DNA from: Pseudoclavibacter sp. AY1F1
GTDB lineage: Bacteria > Actinomycetota > Actinomycetes > Actinomycetales > Microbacteriaceae
Length of the DNA: 64,000 bases
NCBI RefSeq assembly: GCF_002931075.1
Contig: NZ_PSTQ01000002.1
Span: 372,001 to 436,000 of the forward strand
Direction: 5' to 3'
Position numbers and translations under genes: made by a program. The notes under the pieces are model-generated. The model worked only from the letters and a program-made list of their open reading frames with translations. It had not been told where the DNA came from and did no database searches. Below, in pieces: positions 46,565 through 54,957 of this stretch. The stretch's first letter is position 1, and the number at the start of each line of letters is the position of its first letter.

Positions 46565-47989
46565 ATGCCGACACACCTCAGCCGGCTGCAGCGCGATCGC
46601 GCGCCCCGGCCGACCCGAGACGAGCTCTACGCCGCGGGTAAGGCGCTCCGGAAGACGCAGCCGCACGTCGAGCATGCGATCTTCGTCGCGGGTGAGCGGG
46701 ACCCAGCGGCGATCCTTGCCGAGCAGAACGCCGCGAGGCTGCCCGAGCTCGTGTCGCTTCGTATGGGCAGGATGCTCGCGAGCCCGTTCACGTTCTACCG
46801 CGGGACCGCGGCGATCATGGCGCACGACCTGGCCCAGGGAGTCAGCACGGGTATCCAGGTCGTGGCGTGCGGCGACGCGCACCTCAGCAACTTCGGGCTC
46901 TTCGCATCGCCGCAGCGCACGCTCGTGTTCGACCTCAACGACTTCGACGAGGCAGCCTCAGCACCATGGGAGTGGGACCTGAAGCGGCTCGTGGCGAGCG
47001 TCGTCATCGGAGCGCGCGACCTCGGGCTGACCGAGGAGAAAACGCGCAAGGCGGCTCGGAAGGCGGCGGCCGCCTATCGCGAGGGGATGCGTGAAATGGT
47101 CGGCCACTCGAGTCTCGACCGCTACTACTTGCGGCTCGATACCGACCTCGCGCATCCGTCGTTCACGACGGATGCGCAGGACGTGCTGGCGAAGGCGACG
47201 AGGAGCGCGAGGAAGCGCACCTCGCAGCGGTTCGTCGACAAGCTCACGGAGCGCGCTGCGGACGGGACTCGGCTCATCGTCGAGAACCCGCCGGTCATGA
47301 CACATGTCTCGCCGGAGTCCGAGGCGCGCGTCGAGGAGTTGTTTGAGAAGTACCGCGCCACCGTGAGCACCGACGTCGCGTTCCTGCTCGGCAACTTCAC
47401 GCTCACGGATGTCGCCCGGCGGGCCGTCGGGGTCGGCAGCGTCGGCACGAGGTGCTTCATCCTGATCTTGACGGGGCCGGCCGGCGAGGCGCTGGTGCTG
47501 CAGGTGAAGGAGGCGCCGGCATCGGTCCTCGAGACCTACGGCGACGTCGATCCCAGGCGACTCCTGCAGGCTCGCTCGCGCCAGGAGTACGACGAGCTCG
47601 GCGAGGGGTACCGTGTCGTCAGCTGCCAGCGCATCCTGCAAGCCGTCTCCGACCCCTTCCTCGGCTACCTGCGATTCGCGGGCGAGGATGGCATCGTGCG
47701 CGACTTCTACGTGCGGCAGTTCAGGGACATGAAGGGATCCGTGGAGCTCGAGCAGCTCACCCCGTCGGAGTTCTCCAAGTACGGGGAGGCATGCGGGACC
47801 CTGCTCGCGCGCGCCCACGCGCAGAGCCCTATCGCGCCGATGATCGCGGGGTACCTCGGCAAGAGCGGCTCGTTCGACGGCGCTATGGCGGAATGGGCGA
47901 TCGGCTACGCCGAGCAGTCGGCGCTCGACTACGCGGAGCTGCTGGCCGCCCGAGACCGAGGGGACTTCGAAGCTGTCTCGGACCGCTAG
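46565..47989 (+). CDS. DUF2252 protein (kinase-like fold)
   Basis: Soluble protein of 474 aa of the DUF2252 family. CGDAHLSNFG (about 101-110) and FDLNDFDEA (about 121-129) resemble the catalytic HxDxxxxN loop and metal-binding Asp of aminoglycoside phosphotransferase/protein-kinase-like enzymes, so an ATP-dependent small-molecule kinase is plausible. The N-terminus RTRDELYAAGKALRK-type region and FYRGTAAIMAHDL (about 78-90) are also family hallmarks. No substrate known. Its stop lies in the left arm of a hairpin with the convergent neighbour. Confidence 0.85.
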   Translation: MPTHLSRLQRDRAPRPTRDELYAAGKALRKTQPHVEHAIFVAGERDPAAILAEQNAARLPELVSLRMGRMLASPFTFYRGTAAIMAHDLAQGVSTGIQVVACGDAHLSNFGLFASPQRTLVFDLNDFDEAASAPWEWDLKRLVASVVIGARDLGLTEEKTRKAARKAAAAYREGMREMVGHSSLDRYYLRLDTDLAHPSFTTDAQDVLAKATRSARKRTSQRFVDKLTERAADGTRLIVENPPVMTHVSPESEARVEELFEKYRATVSTDVAFLLGNFTLTDVARRAVGVGSVGTRCFILILTGPAGEALVLQVKEAPASVLETYGDVDPRRLLQARSRQEYDELGEGYRVVSCQRILQAVSDPFLGYLRFAGEDGIVRDFYVRQFRDMKGSVELEQLTPSEFSKYGEACGTLLARAHAQSPIAPMIAGYLGKSGSFDGAMAEWAIGYAEQSALDYAELLAARDRGDFEAVSDR

Positions 47990-48010
47990 GCGGCCGAAGC
48001 TCTAGCGGTC
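47981..48010. terminator. Hairpin between convergent DUF2252 and siderophore-interacting genes
   Basis: GACCGCTAG (47981-47989) is exactly mirrored at 48002-48010 with a 12-nt loop. The left arm ends with the DUF2252 stop codon. It probably terminates the DUF2252 transcript, and the right arm belongs to the adjacent tandem repeat. Confidence 0.65.
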
Positions 48011-48074
48011 GCGAGCTCTAAGGGTTGCGAGCTCTCGGGCTTGCGAACTCTCGGGCTTGCGAACTCTCGGGCTT
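48011..48074. repeat. 16-bp tandem repeat forming the 3' end of the siderophore-interacting gene
   Basis: Four units at 48011, 48027, 48043 and 48059 (two identical, one with one mismatch, one with more), plus a degenerate fifth at 47995. On the minus strand the units encode the last 17 or so residues (KPESSQAREFASPRARNP). The stop TAG sits in unit 48011; the same position is GAG in the three preceding copies and TAG again in the degenerate following one. Confidence 0.88.
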
Positions 48075-49877
48075 GCGCCGAAGCTCGAGCGCCTCGTGGT
48101 CCCAGCCGAGGGGCGTCGAGCGAACGAGTTCCCAGCCGGCTCGCCCTGCGAGCGCCTCGAGGTCCCGCAGGCTTCTCGGCGCGGCCCCGGTGGCGGCGTA
48201 CGTGAGGAGCGCGTGCTCGGCTTCGTGGGGGGAGGGAGCTTGGCCCTCCGGTGGCACAAGCTCGACGACGACGGCGGAGGCCGCCCACTCGGCGAGCCCC
48301 GCGAGGAACGCGACGGCCTCCTCGTCGGTGCGCTGCGCAAGCGCAAGCGCCGCGGAAGCGACCTGCGCATCGGCCGCACGGAAGCTCTCGACTGCCACGA
48401 AGTCGCTGCCAGGCTGAGCCCGCCGCGCCGCATCCAGTTCGAGGAGCGTACCGACGACCGTGACTTCCGCTGTGCCCGCAAGGGCGTTCGCGAAGGCGAC
48501 GCTTCCCGGCCCCGTCACTGCGACCCGGCGAGCGGAGTTCAGGGTCCGCAGGTCCTTGACGCCCCTGGCGACGAAGTCGAAGCCGATGGCCGCCTCGACC
48601 TGCTCCTGCAATCGAGCGGATCGGTTGACGGAGAGCTCCCGCAACGTCGACCCGTTGGCGGCTGCGTATGGCGACGCACCCGTTCGCAGCGCGGTGTCCA
48701 GTGCGGACAGCGAAAGCAGGAGCTCGGTCTCGGCCGTGTCGTCAAGGCTTTCACGGAGGTGCTCGTCTTCGAGGATCTCATCGCCGGTAGGCCCGAGGGC
48801 CACGAGGCCATCGGAGATCCGCACGGCGTCGAATGAGCCGAGCACCTGCACGAGGACGCGAACGCCGCCAGGTGCAAGTTCCAGCTCTGCTGCGAGCGCC
48901 TCGACCGAGCGCGGCGCACTCGCGATGGCGTCCAGGAGGCCAGTCGACAGCGCCGCCCGCGCGGCGAACCATGGAACGGGCGAGAGGACAACGTCCAGTT
49001 CGAGCTGCTGCGGCTTGGTCGCATCCGTCGTCTCGACAGCCGGGACCACCTCGGCCGCCTGCTCGGCCGCCTGCTGGGCCGACTGCTCTGTCGCGTGCCA
49101 GTAGCCGGTGATGTTCACGTGGGTCTTCGGCATGCCGAGGTCTCGCGCGCACCAGCGCCTCAGCGGAAGGAGCGAGCGGCTCTCGGCGGCCGCCCACACG
49201 TAGCCGCTGCCGGCGGGCAGCTCCAGCGCTCGGACTGCGGAGACCAGGTTCGCCTCCTGATCCGTGCCAGCAACGACCCACTGCAGCTCGTCGCCGTCGC
49301 GGATGCTCAGCTCTTGGATGGCGTCCTCATCCTGCACCTCGACGATCACGATCGCTGGTGCGTCGTCGTGGCGTTCATCGAGGAAGCGGCCGATGGCCGG
49401 GAGTGCGGTCTCGTCTCCTGCGAGCAGCATCCAGTCGACGTCAGGGGGAAGCACCAGCGAAGATTTCGGGCCGACGACGTGCAGCGAGTCGCCGACGACA
49501 GCTGCTTCCGCCCAGCTCGCCGCCGGCCCGTCGCCGTGGCGCACGAAGTCGAGCTCGAGCTCGCCTGCCACCGGGTCGAAGCGACGTGGGGTGTAGTCGC
49601 GGGTCAGTGTCACCTCGCTGTCGGTCCAGTCGATCGAGTGCGCACGCTGGACGGGCAACGCGTCAGCGATCGGGCCGCCATCGGCGAAGACCAGTTTGAT
49701 GTGGTCGTCGAACCCCGTGCTGACGAACTCCGGCAGGTCGAAGCCGGAGCCCGTGAACCCCTCGAGCTGCGGGCCGGTGAGTGTGACGCGACGCATTCGC
49801 GGAGTCACGTCGACAACCCGGCTCACGGTGAGCTCGCGGAGGACAAGGGGATGGGTGACGAAGTTGCGCTGCGGCAT
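48018..49877 (-). CDS. Siderophore-interacting protein fused to a methyltransferase-like domain
   Basis: Protein of 619 aa. Residues about 10-262 form a ViuB-type siderophore-interacting flavoreductase: FAD-binding TRDYTPRRFD (about 92-101), AGDETALPAIGRFLDE (about 153-168) and a C-terminal WAAAESRSLLPLRRW...HVNITGYW. An Ala/Gln linker (263-290) leads to a domain (about 300-600) like class I O-methyltransferases: a winged-helix dimerisation part, then a Rossmann part. Its SAM loop reads VAVTGPGSV, not DxGxGxG, so methylation is doubtful. Probably releases iron by reduction. Start MPQRNFVTHP; last residues are repeat-encoded. Confidence 0.85.
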   Translation of the reverse strand: MPQRNFVTHPLVLRELTVSRVVDVTPRMRRVTLTGPQLEGFTGSGFDLPEFVSTGFDDHIKLVFADGGPIADALPVQRAHSIDWTDSEVTLTRDYTPRRFDPVAGELELDFVRHGDGPAASWAEAAVVGDSLHVVGPKSSLVLPPDVDWMLLAGDETALPAIGRFLDERHDDAPAIVIVEVQDEDAIQELSIRDGDELQWVVAGTDQEANLVSAVRALELPAGSGYVWAAAESRSLLPLRRWCARDLGMPKTHVNITGYWHATEQSAQQAAEQAAEVVPAVETTDATKPQQLELDVVLSPVPWFAARAALSTGLLDAIASAPRSVEALAAELELAPGGVRVLVQVLGSFDAVRISDGLVALGPTGDEILEDEHLRESLDDTAETELLLSLSALDTALRTGASPYAAANGSTLRELSVNRSARLQEQVEAAIGFDFVARGVKDLRTLNSARRVAVTGPGSVAFANALAGTAEVTVVGTLLELDAARRAQPGSDFVAVESFRAADAQVASAALALAQRTDEEAVAFLAGLAEWAASAVVVELVPPEGQAPSPHEAEHALLTYAATGAAPRSLRDLEALAGRAGWELVRSTPLGWDHEALELRRKPESSQAREFASPRARNP

Positions 49878-49929
49878 GGGCTTTCTCGTTGGGGCGTGCG
49901 GTGGAACTCTCGGGGGTGCTGCAGTCCGT

Positions 49930-50925
49930 TTAGGCGAATTGCTGCTGGATGTTGTCGAGCAGGTCCATCGTGCGGATGTAGTCGGCGCGGTAGGCCCAGT
50001 AGGGCAGCTCGTAGACCTGGTTGCTCTGGAACGCGGGGAGACCTGCGTAGACGGGGTCGCCAGCGAGCGTCGCTGGGTCGGCACCTCCATCGACGAAACC
50101 GAACGCGAAGATCATCGGCGCGGTGAAGACCTGGCTCACCTGCTCGGTCGACAACTCGAAGGAGTCGCCCGTGCCGTACACCTCGAAGTCGGGGTTGTCC
50201 GCGATGACCGGCGCGGGCTCGAAGCCGACCGCCGCGAGCGTCTGGGGCAGGGCGGAGCTCTCGGGAAGCGAGTACGGTGTGCCGTCGGCCGTGAGCACGA
50301 GGTAGTTGACGGGTGTCGCTGGCACTGTGATCGCCTCGGCGACCTCAGCCACCTTGTCGTCGTAGGCCGTCAGCAGCTCCTGCTCCTTCTCGGACTGGCC
50401 GAGCACGTCGTCGGCGATGAAGCCGAGCTGCTCCTGCCAGGTGAGGAGCGTGTTCGAGACGATGACGGTCGGTGCGATCTCCGTGAGGCGGTCGTAGCTC
50501 TCGACTGCCTGCATCGACGGGAAGCCCTGGCCGCCGGCGATGATGAGGTCCGGGTCCTGCGCGAGGATCGCCTCGTAGTCGAAACCGTCCTCACCCCATG
50601 GGAGGACAACCGTTTCGTCCGCCGCCGCCTCGTCGGCGTAGGCCTCCGGGTAGTCGCCACCACCTGGGCCCGGGGTCTCCGGGATCGTCGCGAGCACCGG
50701 CACGTCGAGTGCGTAGAGGTAGCCGGAGAGGTTCGCGTTGAGGACCACGATGCGCTCGGCATCGCCCGGGATCGTGACGTCGCCCTGGTCGGTGGTGACC
50801 ACGCGCTCGGCTGGGGCGGCTTCGGTTGTCGCGGTCGAGTCGGGCACGGTCGTGGTGCAGGCGGCGAGGGACCCGACCGCCACGAGTGCGGCGAGCAGGG
50901 CGATGGGGCGGCGGAGAGTCGTCAT
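49930..50925 (-). CDS. Iron-siderophore ABC transporter, substrate-binding lipoprotein
   Basis: Lipoprotein of 331 aa of the FepB/FecB class. Signal: basic MTTLRRPIALLAALVAVG, then lipobox LAAC (Cys22). A Thr/Ala-rich linker precedes the two-lobe periplasmic-binding fold (VVLNANLSGYLYAL, DPDLIIAGGQGF, MIFAFGF). Captures ferric siderophore outside the membrane for the permeases and ATPase encoded downstream of the divergent regulator. ATG has AAGGA just upstream. 52 bp before the siderophore-interacting gene on the same strand, so probably one transcript. Confidence 0.92.
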   Translation of the reverse strand: MTTLRRPIALLAALVAVGSLAACTTTVPDSTATTEAAPAERVVTTDQGDVTIPGDAERIVVLNANLSGYLYALDVPVLATIPETPGPGGGDYPEAYADEAAADETVVLPWGEDGFDYEAILAQDPDLIIAGGQGFPSMQAVESYDRLTEIAPTVIVSNTLLTWQEQLGFIADDVLGQSEKEQELLTAYDDKVAEVAEAITVPATPVNYLVLTADGTPYSLPESSALPQTLAAVGFEPAPVIADNPDFEVYGTGDSFELSTEQVSQVFTAPMIFAFGFVDGGADPATLAGDPVYAGLPAFQSNQVYELPYWAYRADYIRTMDLLDNIQQQFA

Positions 50926-51026
50926 GATTCCTTGAGGGGCTGGTGGGGCATCTGGGCTGGTGGGACTTCTGGGGCCGGCGGGCGTGGGTCCCGGATCGAC
51001 TCGATCCGTCCCCGCGGCACAAATCA

Positions 51027-51045
51027 TTAGGCTAGCCTTGCCTGT
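51027..51045. promoter_or_regulatory. DtxR/IdeR-type iron box
   Basis: TTAGGCTAGCCTTGCCTGT matches the DtxR/IdeR consensus (TTAGGTTAGGCTAACCTAA) at 13 of 19 positions, with the best-conserved TTAGG and CCT elements. It lies between the divergent binding-lipoprotein and araC-type genes and should repress both sides when iron is sufficient. Confidence 0.72.
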
Positions 51046-51106
51046 GTCATGTCGGACCTCACCAGCATGACATCTCGTTCACCAGGGCGACGACTACAGG
51101 AGAGCC

Positions 51107-51868
51107 GTGAACTTCGCTGAGCTGGGCCGCGCGGTCGCGCGCGCCAACGCCATCCGCTTCCACGGCCACGAGCCGCACAGCCACGACGTTCCGCACCTCG
51201 TCTACCTCGTCAGCGGGACGGGGAAGCTCGATGTCGACGGCCGTACCGTGCTGCTTCGCGCACACCAGTCGGCCTGGCTCGCCGCCGACGTCGAGCACTC
51301 GCTCGAGCTCTCCGACGACGGCATGGCCCTTGGCCCGTTCCTCGACCCAGGCGCCGTCCCGCCAGGCGGTCGCACGCGCATCCTTGGCCAGATGCGGGAC
51401 CTCGACGACCTCATGCTGGTGCTCCTGTGCGTTGCACCCGAGAGCGACGAGGAGCGAAACCCGTTCCGCAGCGCGATCGAGCAGGTGCTCCGCGCCGTCA
51501 CCCGCGAGCAGTTCCCGCTGACGCTTCCCGAGCATCCCGTCGCGCACGCGATCGCACTCGAGGCGCCGTACTTCGACGGCACGCTCAGCGAGCTCGCGCA
51601 GCGGCATTTCACGAGCGTCCGCCATGTGCAGCGCCTCTTCCTCGACGAGACCGGGCTGCCCTTCGCCCGTTGGCGCACCCGAGCTCGCCTCAACGTCGCG
51701 ATCGTGAACCTGCGGGCGGGCCAGGGGATGCGCACCGCCATGCTCGAGTCCGGGTACACGACGAAGCACGGGCTGCTGAAGGCCGTGAGCCGCGAGTGCG
51801 GCCTACCGCTCGAGGAACTACTCAGCGCCCCGCAGCGCACCGTGGAGCTTCTTGACGAGGCGGCCTGA
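51107..51868 (+). CDS. AraC-family transcriptional regulator
   Basis: Protein of 253 aa. An N-terminal cupin sensor domain (HSHDVPHLVYLVSGTGKLDV, about 24-43) and a C-terminal double helix-turn-helix (LSELAQRHFTSVRHVQRLF, then SGYTTKHGLLKAVSRECG). Cupin-AraC regulators often activate siderophore genes when the siderophore is bound. The GTG start has AGGAGAG upstream. It opens the plus-strand transcript that goes on into the permease genes (1-bp gap), so it probably controls its own operon. Confidence 0.9.
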   Translation: MNFAELGRAVARANAIRFHGHEPHSHDVPHLVYLVSGTGKLDVDGRTVLLRAHQSAWLAADVEHSLELSDDGMALGPFLDPGAVPPGGRTRILGQMRDLDDLMLVLLCVAPESDEERNPFRSAIEQVLRAVTREQFPLTLPEHPVAHAIALEAPYFDGTLSELAQRHFTSVRHVQRLFLDETGLPFARWRTRARLNVAIVNLRAGQGMRTAMLESGYTTKHGLLKAVSRECGLPLEELLSAPQRTVELLDEAA

Positions 51869-51869
51869 C

Positions 51870-52931
51870 GTGACCGCCTCCGCAACCGAGACGGTCCTCC
51901 GCGACGGGGAGCAGAAGTCGAAGTCGCGTGCCCTATCCGACGGGGCCCGCTTCGCTCTGCTGGTCGCAGCCATCGTGGTCCTGGCGGCCACAGCCTTCTG
52001 CAGCCTCTTCGTGGGCTCGCGCGGGCTGGACCCCGCGGTGGTGATGGCCGCGCTGCTGCACCCTGACGGCTCTCCCGAGCACGTCGTGATCCAGAACCTC
52101 CGAATCCCTCGAACCGCGCTCGGGGTGCTCGTCGGTGCGGCTTTGGGAGTTGGCGGGGCGCTCATCCAGGCCTTCACCCGGAACCCGTTGGCCGACCCCG
52201 GCATCCTCGGCGTCAACGCCGGAGCCGGGTTCGCGATAGTGCTCGGCTCCGCGGTCTTCGGCGTCACGAGCGTCGCGCTGTACCTGCCGTTCGCCTTCGC
52301 CGGCGCGATCGCGACGACCCTCGTGGTCTACGGCATCGCACGCCGCGGGGGCGGGGGAGCGACACCGCTGCGGCTCACGCTCGTGGGCATCGCGCTCGCG
52401 GCCGTTCTGAACGGCATCTCCTCGACACTGGCGCTCATGGACCCAGACACCTTCGACCGCCTCCGTTACTGGGGTGCCGGAACCATCGCCGATCGACCCG
52501 ACGGGACGATCCAGGCGGTGGCGCCCTTCATCGTGGCGGGGCTCGTCATGGCCCTCCTCCTGGCGAGGTCGCTCAACGTCTTCGCTCTCGGTGACGAGCT
52601 CGCGCAGTCGCTCGGGGCGCGCGTGAACACGGTGCGGATCCTGACGATCGTGGCCGTGACGCTGCTGTGCGGTGCCGCGACGGCGGCAGCTGGCCCCATC
52701 GCCTTCATCGGACTCATGGTCCCGCACGCCGTCCGATGGCTCACGGGCCCAGACCAGCGGTGGATTCTGCCCTTCTCCCTCGTGCTCGCGCCCGTCTTGC
52801 TCCTGATCTCCGACATGCTCGGGCGCCTCGTCGTCTACCCGGGCGAGCTGCAGGTCGGTATCGTCGCGGCCTTCCTCGGCGCACCAGTGCTCATCTTCCT
52901 GGTCCGCCGCACGAGGGGAAGTGCGCTGTGA
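51870..52931 (+). CDS. FecCD-family siderophore permease 1
   Basis: Membrane subunit of 353 aa with about ten helices. FecCD hallmarks: LRIPRTALGVLVGAALGVGG, QAFTRNPLADPGILGVNAG, and the ATPase-coupling GPIAFIGLMVPHAVRWLTGPD. A short charged N-terminus (1-25) precedes the first helix. The GTG start is one base after the araC stop, with GAGGCGG ahead. The stop overlaps the second permease by GTGA. Confidence 0.93.
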   Translation: MTASATETVLRDGEQKSKSRALSDGARFALLVAAIVVLAATAFCSLFVGSRGLDPAVVMAALLHPDGSPEHVVIQNLRIPRTALGVLVGAALGVGGALIQAFTRNPLADPGILGVNAGAGFAIVLGSAVFGVTSVALYLPFAFAGAIATTLVVYGIARRGGGGATPLRLTLVGIALAAVLNGISSTLALMDPDTFDRLRYWGAGTIADRPDGTIQAVAPFIVAGLVMALLLARSLNVFALGDELAQSLGARVNTVRILTIVAVTLLCGAATAAAGPIAFIGLMVPHAVRWLTGPDQRWILPFSLVLAPVLLLISDMLGRLVVYPGELQVGIVAAFLGAPVLIFLVRRTRGSAL

Positions 52932-53974
52932 CGAGGGCGGCAGAGCAGGTTGCCATCCGGAGCCGCGGCGACCGCGTCTCGTTCACGGTGCGTCCGCGCG
53001 GTCTCGTTGTCGCCGGCTCGCTCCTGCTCCTCATCGCGGCGTGCTTCCTCGTCTCGCTCGCGCTCGGGAAGTACACGGTCGCAGTGCCCGACGTCATCGC
53101 GGCCCTCGCCGGCACGGGAAGCGAGCAGGTCCGCCTCGTTGTCGTCGACTGGCGTCTGCCGCGGGCGCTCCTCTCAGCGCTCTTCGGGGCGGCACTCGGG
53201 CTCAGCGGTGCCATCTTCCAGTCGCTGACCCGGAACGCCCTCGGCAGTCCGGACGTCATCGGCTTCAACATGGGCTCATACTCCGGGGTGCTCGTCGTCA
53301 TGCTGGCGGGCGGCAGCGGCTTTCTGCTCATCGCGAGCGGGGCCGTCATCGGCGGCCTCGTCACGGCGTTCCTGGTCTACCTCTTCGCGTACAAGCGCGG
53401 AGTCCAGGGCTTCCGTCTCATCATCATCGGCATCGCCCTGAGTGCCATGCTCGGGTCGCTCAACACCTGGATCATGGTGAAGGCCGACGTCGCCTTCGCG
53501 ATGCAGGCCGCGGTGTGGGGAGCAGGAACGCTCAACGGTGTCACCTGGGTCGAGGTGTGGCCGTCCATCGCGCTCTTCGTCGTCTTCGCCGTTGCGCTCG
53601 CGGTGCTGGCCCCCGGTATCCGCCAGCTGGAGCTCGGCGACGAGAACGCCAAGCTCCAGGGGCTCAAGGTCGAGCGCTCGAAGGTGCGGATGATCGTGCT
53701 CGGCGTCGGCTTCACGGCGCTCGTGACGGCCGCCGCAGGACCCATCTCGTTCATCGCTCTTGCGGCGCCGCAACTCGCGCGACGCCTCACCAGGGCGGGC
53801 GCATCCATCGATCTGGTCGCCTCGGCCCTTGTCGGCGCCGCGCTCTTGAGCATCGCCGACCTCATCGCGCAGCACGCGCTCCCCGGCGTCTCGCTCCCGG
53901 TGGGCGCGGTCACCGTGAGCATCGGCGGCCTCTACCTCGTCTGGCTCCTCGCAAGGGAGACGAAGACCAGGTGA
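52928..53974 (+). CDS. FecCD-family siderophore permease 2
   Basis: Second membrane subunit, 348 aa, about ten helices. Hallmarks: WRLPRALLSALFGAALGLSG, QSLTRNALGSPDVIGFNMG and GPISFIALAAPQLARRLT. Forms a heterodimer channel with permease 1. GTG start fixed by the four-base overlap with the preceding gene. The ATPase gene follows after 31 bp. Confidence 0.93.
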   Translation: MTRAAEQVAIRSRGDRVSFTVRPRGLVVAGSLLLLIAACFLVSLALGKYTVAVPDVIAALAGTGSEQVRLVVVDWRLPRALLSALFGAALGLSGAIFQSLTRNALGSPDVIGFNMGSYSGVLVVMLAGGSGFLLIASGAVIGGLVTAFLVYLFAYKRGVQGFRLIIIGIALSAMLGSLNTWIMVKADVAFAMQAAVWGAGTLNGVTWVEVWPSIALFVVFAVALAVLAPGIRQLELGDENAKLQGLKVERSKVRMIVLGVGFTALVTAAAGPISFIALAAPQLARRLTRAGASIDLVASALVGAALLSIADLIAQHALPGVSLPVGAVTVSIGGLYLVWLLARETKTR

Positions 53975-54005
53975 GGACTTCCAGGACAGACAGGCGGACA
54001 GGCTG

Positions 54006-54845
54006 ATGAACAATCAGACAAGCACACGGACGAAAGGCGGTGGCGGCGTGACGCAGCTCACTGGCGCTGGGCTCGTGGTCGGCTACGGCGATCGGGTGGT
54101 GATCGAAGGCGTCGACGTGTCGATACCCGCAGGCTCCTTCACGGTGATCGTCGGGCCCAACGCCTGCGGCAAGTCGACGCTCCTCAAAGCCCTCGCGAGG
54201 CTCATCCCCGTGAGCTCGGGGCAGGTGACGCTCGACGGCAAGGCCATCCACGAGCTGCCATCGAAGGAGCTCGCCCGGAGGCTGGGCCTCCTGCCGCAGT
54301 CGTCGCTCGCTCCTGACGGCATCACCGTGCAGGACCTCGTATCGCGCGGACGCTTCCCGCATCAATCGCTGCTCTCTCGCTGGTCACGCGAAGATGAACG
54401 GGTCGTTGCGGAGGCCATGGCGGCGACCGGCGTCACCGACCTCAGAAACCGCCTCCTCGACGAACTCTCCGGCGGGCAGCGGCAACGCGTCTGGGTGTCG
54501 ATGGTGCTCGCGCAGGAGACGCCCATGCTGCTTCTGGACGAGCCGACGACCTTCCTCGACATCGCACATCAGGTGGAACTGCTCGACCTGATCGAGCGGC
54601 TGCGCGGCGAGGGCAAGACTGTTGTCGCCGTGCTCCACGAGATCAACCTCGCCGCCAGGTATGCCTCGCACCTGATCGCGATGCGGGACGGCAGGATCGT
54701 CGCGGAGGGGCGCCCGAGCGAAGTCGTCACGGAGGAGCTGGTGGGGCGCGTCTTCGATCTGCCCTGCCGGGTCATCCCAGATCCTGACACGGGCACGCCC
54801 GTGGTTCTGCCGAGGCGGCGGCCCGTCCCCGCGGACGTTCGGTAG
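54006..54845 (+). CDS. Iron-siderophore ABC transporter ATPase (FepC-like)
   Basis: ATPase of 279 aa. Walker A GPNACGKST (about 50-58), signature LSGGQRQRVWVSMVLAQ (about 154) and Walker B MLLLDEPTTFLDIAHQ, a run characteristic of FepC/FhuC-type ATPases. The first ATG has no clear ribosome site; a GTG at 54048 (VTQLTGAGLV) after GGTGGCGG is a credible alternative start. Last gene of the iron-uptake operon. Confidence 0.92.
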   Translation: MNNQTSTRTKGGGGVTQLTGAGLVVGYGDRVVIEGVDVSIPAGSFTVIVGPNACGKSTLLKALARLIPVSSGQVTLDGKAIHELPSKELARRLGLLPQSSLAPDGITVQDLVSRGRFPHQSLLSRWSREDERVVAEAMAATGVTDLRNRLLDELSGGQRQRVWVSMVLAQETPMLLLDEPTTFLDIAHQVELLDLIERLRGEGKTVVAVLHEINLAARYASHLIAMRDGRIVAEGRPSEVVTEELVGRVFDLPCRVIPDPDTGTPVVLPRRRPVPADVR

Positions 54846-54885
54846 GCCCGGGCGGGCCCGGGGCGACCGAAGGGAATCCCGTGGT

Positions 54886-54957
54886 CGAGCCGCTCCCGAC
54901 GTCCGCCTGGGAAGCGAGCCGCTCCCGATTTCAGGCTAGGAGGCGCGCCGCTCCTGG
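54886..54957. repeat. Degenerate 29-bp tandem repeat spanning the murE-like stop
   Basis: A 14-bp core (CGAGCCGCTCCCGA) recurs at 54886, 54915 and, with two changes, 54944: an exact 29-bp period. The copy at 54944 is coding and, with its flank, holds the last residues and the TAG stop of the murE-like gene; over 29 bp it matches the next copy at 21 positions. Confidence 0.65.

Noticed and set aside
54846-54885. GGCCCGGGCGGGCCCGGGG after the iron ATPase gene as a terminator
   Set aside because: Self-complementary in several registers but without a defined loop or T-tract; it could be a stem, but no specific structure can be supported.
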